NCBI GenBank assembly: GCA_016199325.1
Contig: JACQGW010000375.1
Span: 1 to 9,947, forward strand
Source of the DNA: Chloroflexota bacterium
GTDB taxonomy: Bacteria > Chloroflexota > Dehalococcoidia > JACQGW01
DNA length: 9,947 bases
Direction of reading: 5' to 3'
Shown: one piece after another, positions 6,891 through 9,947 of the stretch
How positions within the stretch are numbered: position 1 is the stretch's first letter
Layout of the letters: every line of letters starts with the position of its first letter
Notes under the pieces: model-generated
Databases searched by the model: none
The model's input: only the letters and a program-made list of their open reading frames with translations
Told to the model about the DNA's origin: nothing
Translations under genes and position numbers: made by a program

Positions 6891-7040
6891 GCGGTCAGCA
6901 GTCGGCAGTCGGCAGTCCGGGGGGTAGGGTTGCCTTCTTCTCGCTATGGGACCGACCGACCAGTGGCACGGTCTTGTTCTCTCCCACCCATGGACCTCCG
7001 ACTCCGGACTGCTGACCGCCGACCGCCGACTGCTGACCGC
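6891..7040. repeat. Heptamer inverted-repeat element (GCAGTCG type) with a unique core
   Basis: The left arm is four 7-bp units at 6891-6918 (GCGGTCA, GCAGTCG, GCAGTCG, GCAGTCC). The right arm at 7004-7040 is the reverse complement built from units such as GGACTGC, TGACCGC and CGACTGC, with a further degenerate unit to 7047. If one right-arm unit (7013-7019) is removed, the arms match in 29 of 30 positions, so they differ by one whole heptamer plus one substitution. The core of about 83 bp (6921-7003) is not repetitive apart from GACC units at 6950-6960. It begins 12 bp upstream of the -35 box of the left gene's promoter. Confidence 0.85.
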
Positions 7041-7237
7041 AAACTGCCGGACGGGATGAGGGCGCGCACGGGTGCCGCTGCTGTACAATTCATGGGCTCT
7101 CCGGAGGTTGACCGGGAGGCCCGTATTCCTTGTATCGCCGGGGAACGGCGCACTCACGTGCGCACTACGAACATGGCGCTGGTTCATGGTGTGCATCCAT
7201 AGAAACTGACACATTGATCGGATGCGGAGAAGGAGAC

Positions 7238-7312
7238 GGGGGCGACCACGGGGGGATCGCCCCTACGGAGAGGCCGGCCCGTCGTAGGGGCGATCCCCCC
7301 GTGGTTGCCCTC
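7238..7312. repeat. Long perfect hairpin, 30-bp stem (GTAGGGGCGATC type)
   Basis: Positions 7238-7267 pair with 7283-7312: 28 Watson-Crick pairs and two G-T pairs, with a 15-nt loop containing GGCCGGCC-like sequence. The arm includes six consecutive G (7250-7255) or C (7295-7300). From memory, GC-rich hairpins containing GTAGGGGCG are dispersed between genes in Chloroflexota and some other phyla. It lies upstream of the methyltransferase gene and is not heptameric, so it belongs to a different repeat class from the others here. Confidence 0.85.
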
Positions 7313-7334
7313 CCCGGTCAGTCCGAGATATCGT
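7305..7334 (+). promoter_or_regulatory. Weak promoter candidate for the methyltransferase gene
   Basis: TTGCCC at 7305-7310, inside the right arm of the hairpin, is followed after 18 bp by TATCGT (7329-7334). A start near 7341 would give a leader of about 62 nt before the GTG at 7403. The -10 match is poor, so this is tentative. Confidence 0.3.
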
Positions 7335-7392
7335 CAACCTCCGTCAGTGTGCCGTTCCCCATGTAGGCCAGATCCATGCATCCAAGCTCAGT

Positions 7393-7397
7393 GGAGG
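7393..7397 (+). promoter_or_regulatory. Shine-Dalgarno GGAGG selecting a GTG start
   Basis: GGAGG lies five bases before the GTG at 7403. The in-frame ATG at 7376 has only a weak AGG upstream, and its extra nine residues look unlike a conserved N terminus. GTG 7403 is therefore preferred. Confidence 0.6.
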
Positions 7398-7402
7398 CTC
7401 AC

Positions 7403-8701
7403 GTGACGCTCGTCCTGCCGGGTGACCGGGGGCATCCTGCGCTGGTTGCCGAGATCATGAGCCGGATCGCCGAGCGCGGCCCGCTGCCGTTTGCCGAGTT
7501 CATGGCCGCAGCGCTCTATCATCCGCGCTACGGCTATTATGTGGCCGGCGAGCCGGTGGGCTATGGCGGCGACTTCTATACCAGCCCCGAAGTCCATCCG
7601 GCGTTCGGATGTCTTCTCGCCTGGCAGGTGATCGAGATGTGGGAGCGCCTGGACAGGCCGGAGCCGTTCGACGTCGTCGAGGTGGGCGGTGGCAGCGGCG
7701 CGCTGGCCGACGCCGTTCTTTCGCAGTTGGCCCGGGTGCCCGGCGCCGGTGAGGCGATGCGCTACACCATCGTCGAGGCGAGCCCGGCCTTGCGGTTGCA
7801 GCAGCAACGGCGGCTCGGCCGTTGGGCCGATGGACGTCGTAGCCGGCCCGAACCGGCGCTCGCCTGGTCTGAGCCGGCCGGCACGGCATTTCCGCTGGCC
7901 GGCATCGTCGGCTGCGTCCTGGCCAACGAGCTGCTCGACGCGCTGCCCGTCCATCGGGTCACCGTTGCCGGCGGACAGCTTCGCGAGGTCGTCGTCGGCG
8001 TCGAGAACGGGCAATTCGTCGAGCGCCTGGCCGACCCGAACACGCCGCGTCTTGCCGCCTACTTCGCCGATCTCGGCCTTCTGCCGGCCGAAGGCGCGAT
8101 TGCCGAGGTGAGCCTGGCGATGCTCGACTGGGTGGCCGCCGTCGCCCACGCCCTCGACCGTGGCTGGCTGCTCGTGATCGACTATGGCTACCCGGCGCAC
8201 GAGCTGTTCGCCCCTGCGCGCCGCCGCGGCACACTTCAGTGCCACTTTCGCCACACGCTCTCCGAGAACCCCTATCGACGGGTTGGCCTCCAGGACATCA
8301 CCGCCCACGTAGACCTCACGAGCCTGACCAGGCAGGCGACCGCCGGCGGCCTGCTCCCGGTGGGCGGCATTCGGCAGCGCGACTTCCTGCTGAATCTGGG
8401 CATCGCCGAGTATGCCGAGGCCATTGGCCGGCGCGGCCTGTCGGCCGGGGAGCTCGCACGGAATCGGCGGGCGCTGGCCGACCTGGTCGCGCCCGACGGC
8501 CTCGGCGCCTTCTGGGTGGTGGGGATGGTCCGCAACGCTGCGCCCGAGCTCCTGGCCGGCTTCGGTGGGGGGACAGCCGTTCGGACGGCCGCCGGCGCGT
8601 CGCCGGCGCTGGCGCTCCTGCCGTCGGCCTTCGAGGCCGAGTTCCCGGAGCTCGCCGAGATGTGGCGTCAGACGTTCGGGAACCGAGCCGGGGAGTCCTG
8701 A
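7403..8701 (+). CDS. SAM-dependent methyltransferase, MidA/NDUFAF7 (DUF185, COG1565) family
   Basis: This 432-residue protein belongs to the MidA/NDUFAF7 methyltransferase family. Mitochondrial NDUFAF7 methylates an arginine of the complex I subunit NDUFS2; the bacterial targets are less certain. Family features seen in order: GPLPFAEFMAAALYHPRYGYY (26-46 region), GDFYTSPEVHPAFG (56-69), the SAM-binding glycine loop VVEVGGGSG (91-99), LANELLDALPVHR (173-185), LLVIDYGYP (256-264), and GLQDITAHVDLTSL near 295-308. The last 50 residues are a divergent Ala/Leu-rich tail. The length is slightly above the usual size of about 390. An ATG at 7376 would add nine residues. The gene is divergent from the sugar-nucleotide gene and ends 96 bp before the KGG-repeat gene. 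No respiratory complex I genes are visible in the window. Confidence 0.85.
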   Translation: MTLVLPGDRGHPALVAEIMSRIAERGPLPFAEFMAAALYHPRYGYYVAGEPVGYGGDFYTSPEVHPAFGCLLAWQVIEMWERLDRPEPFDVVEVGGGSGALADAVLSQLARVPGAGEAMRYTIVEASPALRLQQQRRLGRWADGRRSRPEPALAWSEPAGTAFPLAGIVGCVLANELLDALPVHRVTVAGGQLREVVVGVENGQFVERLADPNTPRLAAYFADLGLLPAEGAIAEVSLAMLDWVAAVAHALDRGWLLVIDYGYPAHELFAPARRRGTLQCHFRHTLSENPYRRVGLQDITAHVDLTSLTRQATAGGLLPVGGIRQRDFLLNLGIAEYAEAIGRRGLSAGELARNRRALADLVAPDGLGAFWVVGMVRNAAPELLAGFGGGTAVRTAAGASPALALLPSAFEAEFPELAEMWRQTFGNRAGES

Positions 8702-8732
8702 CGGCAGGTGTCCCGACTGAGCAGGGTTGTGC

Positions 8733-8761
8733 TTGCGCTCTTGCTCCTTTAAGGGTAAGAT
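8733..8761 (+). promoter_or_regulatory. Promoter candidate of the KGG-repeat gene
   Basis: TTGCGC (8733-8738), a 17-bp spacer and TAAGAT (8756-8761) lie in the 96-bp gap before the gene. A start near 8768 gives a leader of about 30 nt that includes the GAGGGGAG ribosome-binding site. The boxes are imperfect. Confidence 0.4.
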
Positions 8762-8797
8762 TGGCGCCAGCACAGTCTGTAAAGAGGGGAGACGACG

Positions 8798-9142
8798 ATG
8801 GCAGAAGAGGATCGCGCGCAGGAGTGGGGGCAACTGACGGTCCGCGAGGCGGGTCGGCGCGGTGGCTCGCGCGTGCGTGAGAAGTACGGCCCGGAGTTCT
8901 ATCGGGCGATTGGCAGCAAGGGCGGCAGCACCGTGGTCGAAGAGCGCGGCTCCGCGTTCTTCAAGGCGATCGGGCAGGCCGGTGGCCAGCGCGTCCGCGA
9001 GCGGCGCGGCACCGAGTTCTACAAGGCGATCGGCGAAAAGGGCGGCCGGACGGTTCGTGATCGCTACGGCGCCGACTACTACTCGCAGATTGGGAAGAAG
9101 GGCGGCCGGGCCCGAAAGTCGCGCCAACCGACTGAGGGCTGA
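8798..9142 (+). CDS. KGG-repeat hydrophilic stress protein (GsiB/Em, LEA group 1-like)
   Basis: This 114-residue, strongly charged protein has no signal peptide, membrane segment or cysteine. Residues 22-101 are four consecutive 20-residue repeats, each beginning Gly-Gly and following GGxxVxxxxGxxFYxAIGxK; a fifth Gly-Gly starts the basic tail (GGRARKSRQ). This is the pattern of Bacillus GsiB and plant Em-type (LEA group 1) proteins, hydrophilins linked to desiccation or general stress. The repeats correspond to 60-bp DNA units at 8861-9100. A GAGGGGAG sequence precedes the ATG. The gene has its own promoter candidate and is followed 12 bp later by the end of a convergent gene, so it is probably monocistronic. 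Function is inferred from the repeat family; protection of proteins or membranes during water loss or heat is likely but not shown. Confidence 0.85.
   Translation: MAEEDRAQEWGQLTVREAGRRGGSRVREKYGPEFYRAIGSKGGSTVVEERGSAFFKAIGQAGGQRVRERRGTEFYKAIGEKGGRTVRDRYGADYYSQIGKKGGRARKSRQPTEG
8861..9100 (+). repeat. Four in-frame 60-bp repeats within the KGG gene
   Basis: Units at 8861-8920, 8921-8980, 8981-9040 and 9041-9100 each encode 20 residues. Units 1 and 3 are the most alike; unit 2 is the most diverged at the start (STVVEER). Exact unit length shows growth by whole-repeat duplication. Confidence 0.85.
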
Positions 9143-9154
9143 GCAACCCGCCGC

Positions 9155-9947
9155 TCAGGGCGTCTTCACCAGGTACGGGTTGACCACGATGGGGAGATAG
9201 GCCCGAAACCTGCTGCCGGCTACGAGGAAGCTGCTGAAGCCGCGCAGGCGTGCCGAGACGTAGCCGGTCGCAGGGTCAAAGGTGGTGTCGAGCGCCTGGT
9301 GCGTCCCATCGGCGCGCACCCGGTAGACGACGAGCGTTCGGGGGTCAATTCCCCGGCGGGTCTCGGGCGGGAGGTGTGCTCGGATCACGACGTCCTGCGT
9401 GAACGTGACCCCCGGAATCGACGGCTCGATGCTGAAACCCAGCAGCACCCGGTTCGAGCCGGGCATCGGCGTGCCCGTCGGCGTCGGCTGCGATTCCGGC
9501 CGGTAGGTCAGGGTCAGCGATGGGACATCCGCCGGCAGCGCGCCGGGCGGCACACTGATCTCGACGGCGCCGTTGTCGGTGCGCAGTGTGCCGCCCGCTG
9601 ATCCGGTGATGATGGCCGCCGTCGGCTGAGCTGTCGCCGTCGGCGTGTTGGTCGCGGTGGGGGTATTCGTGACCGTTGGGGTGCTGGTCGGAGTCGCCGT
9701 GCCGGTTGGCGAGGGTGTCGGACAGGGCGCCGTGAAGCTGACGCGGGACGAGTGGGCATCCTGGCGAACGTCCACGGCGTGGAGCCCGGCGGTCAGGCCG
9801 GGGGGCAGCGCGTAGGAGAAGGCAAAGATGCCGGCGAGTGCATTGGCCGAGCCGATCTGTGCGCCGTCGAGGAGGATCTGGATCGGGCTCGGGCTCCAGC
9901 CGTTGAGCCCTACGACGGTGATGGTCGTCCCCGGGTCGGCGCTGCCC
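9155..9947 (-). CDS. C-terminal part of a secreted/surface protein: Ig-like segment, Thr/Pro linker, ZU5-like domain (5' end outside window)
   Basis: The frame is open to the right edge, so only the last 263 residues are visible; the GTG at 9775 is internal, not a start. From the N-terminal side: a beta-rich segment (9780-9946) beginning near DPGTTITVVGLNGWSP with LLDGAQIGSA, typical of extracellular Ig/IPT-like repeats; a linker of about 34 Thr/Pro/Ala/Asn residues (9620-9721); and a domain with GGTLRTDNGAVEISVPPGAL (PPGAL near 9536-9550), which resembles the start of ZU5-type domains. The C terminus has FSSFLVAG then AYLPIVVNP (about 9175-9202). Short hydrophobic Leu-Pro endings of this kind are common in Chloroflexota exported proteins as I remember them, and may be a sorting or anchoring signal. 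The signal peptide would lie outside the window. Likely cell-surface; no enzymatic activity is indicated. Confidence 0.75.
   Translation of the reverse strand, partial: GSADPGTTITVVGLNGWSPSPIQILLDGAQIGSANALAGIFAFSYALPPGLTAGLHAVDVRQDAHSSRVSFTAPCPTPSPTGTATPTSTPTVTNTPTATNTPTATAQPTAAIITGSAGGTLRTDNGAVEISVPPGALPADVPSLTLTYRPESQPTPTGTPMPGSNRVLLGFSIEPSIPGVTFTQDVVIRAHLPPETRRGIDPRTLVVYRVRADGTHQALDTTFDPATGYVSARLRGFSSFLVAGSRFRAYLPIVVNPYLVKTP
9620..9721 (-). repeat. Low-complexity Thr/Pro linker coding repeat
   Basis: The DNA encodes repeated Thr-Pro-Thr and Thr-Asn-Thr-Pro-Thr motifs, giving an extended, probably glycosylatable spacer between two folded parts of the surface protein. Confidence 0.8.

Larger units (their letters stand above)
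6807..7402. other. 596-bp divergent intergenic region without a convincing gene
   Basis: The region separates the leftward sugar-nucleotide gene from the rightward methyltransferase gene. It holds a promoter for the left gene (6851-6879), a heptamer inverted repeat (6891-7040), an unassigned stretch (7041-7237), a 30-bp-stem hairpin (7238-7312) and a weak promoter candidate for the right gene (7305-7334). Open frames here lack ribosome-binding sites and translate the repeats. The unassigned stretch contains a TACAAT at 7084-7089 with no good -35, and two small mutually exclusive hairpins (7136-7150 and 7148-7163). Confidence 0.75.

Noticed and set aside
7092..7202. Possible 36-residue ORF starting ATG at 7092
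   Set aside because: There is no ribosome-binding site, the composition resembles no known peptide, and the frame lies between repeats. A promoter-like TACAAT just upstream is not enough.
8753..8758. GGGTAA as a SigB-type -10 for the stress protein gene
   Set aside because: No GTTT-like -35 is found at the required 12-14 bp spacing, and SigB is not expected in this lineage. A sigma70-type reading fits better.
9139..9158. Bidirectional terminator between the convergent KGG and surface-protein genes
   Set aside because: A 6-bp stem CTGAGC/GCTCAG with an 8-nt loop exists, but it is short, overlaps both stop codons and has no T tract on either side.

Overview
The window is GC-rich DNA in a dense bacterial layout. 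I place it tentatively in the Chloroflexota (inference). The reasons are the Thr/Pro-linked surface protein ending in a short hydrophobic Leu-Pro motif, the single-polypeptide NDP-sugar pyrophosphorylase/phosphomannomutase-like protein, and intergenic spacers filled with heptamer repeats. No rRNA, tRNA, CRISPR array or transposase gene was found.

Minus-strand block (6806 down to 25): five genes all read leftwards. First is a mannose-1-phosphate guanylyltransferase-like protein fused to a degenerate phosphomannomutase-like domain (6806-4302), behind a good sigma70-type promoter at 6851-6879. Then come an Asp/Glu racemase-family protein (4213-3458), an alpha-oxoamine synthase of the glycine C-acetyltransferase (Kbl) type (3319-2138), a short-chain dehydrogenase (2126-1374) and a FAD-dependent DAO-family oxidoreductase (1233-25). 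The last four look like a small amino-acid catabolic set: a racemase, a dehydrogenase that could oxidise a beta-hydroxy amino acid, a synthase that cleaves a 2-amino-3-keto acid to glycine plus acyl-CoA, and an amine/amino-acid oxidase. This pathway is inferred from context.

Plus-strand block (7403 to 9142): a divergent gene for a MidA/NDUFAF7-type SAM-dependent methyltransferase, then a small hydrophilic KGG-repeat protein with four 20-residue repeats of the GsiB/Em stress-protein type. At the right edge, convergent on the minus strand, lies the C-terminal part of a secreted or surface protein (9155 to beyond 9947).

The most unusual material is between the genes. Most spacers carry short arrays of 7-bp units, several arranged as inverted repeats, each with a different heptamer: GACCCCY at 1-21 and 1340-1353, GNATGAC at 1269-1289 and 3359-3440, GGTTCAA at 4231-4298, and GCAGTCG at 6891-7040. 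A separate 30-bp-stem hairpin lies at 7238-7312. At two operon junctions the array is flanked by duplicated copies of the stop codon/ribosome-binding segment: three copies of 35 bp at the SDR/oxidoreductase junction, and two diverged 29-bp copies at the racemase/Kbl junction. This suggests repeat elements that entered the junctions while duplicating the boundary, so that both neighbouring genes stayed intact.
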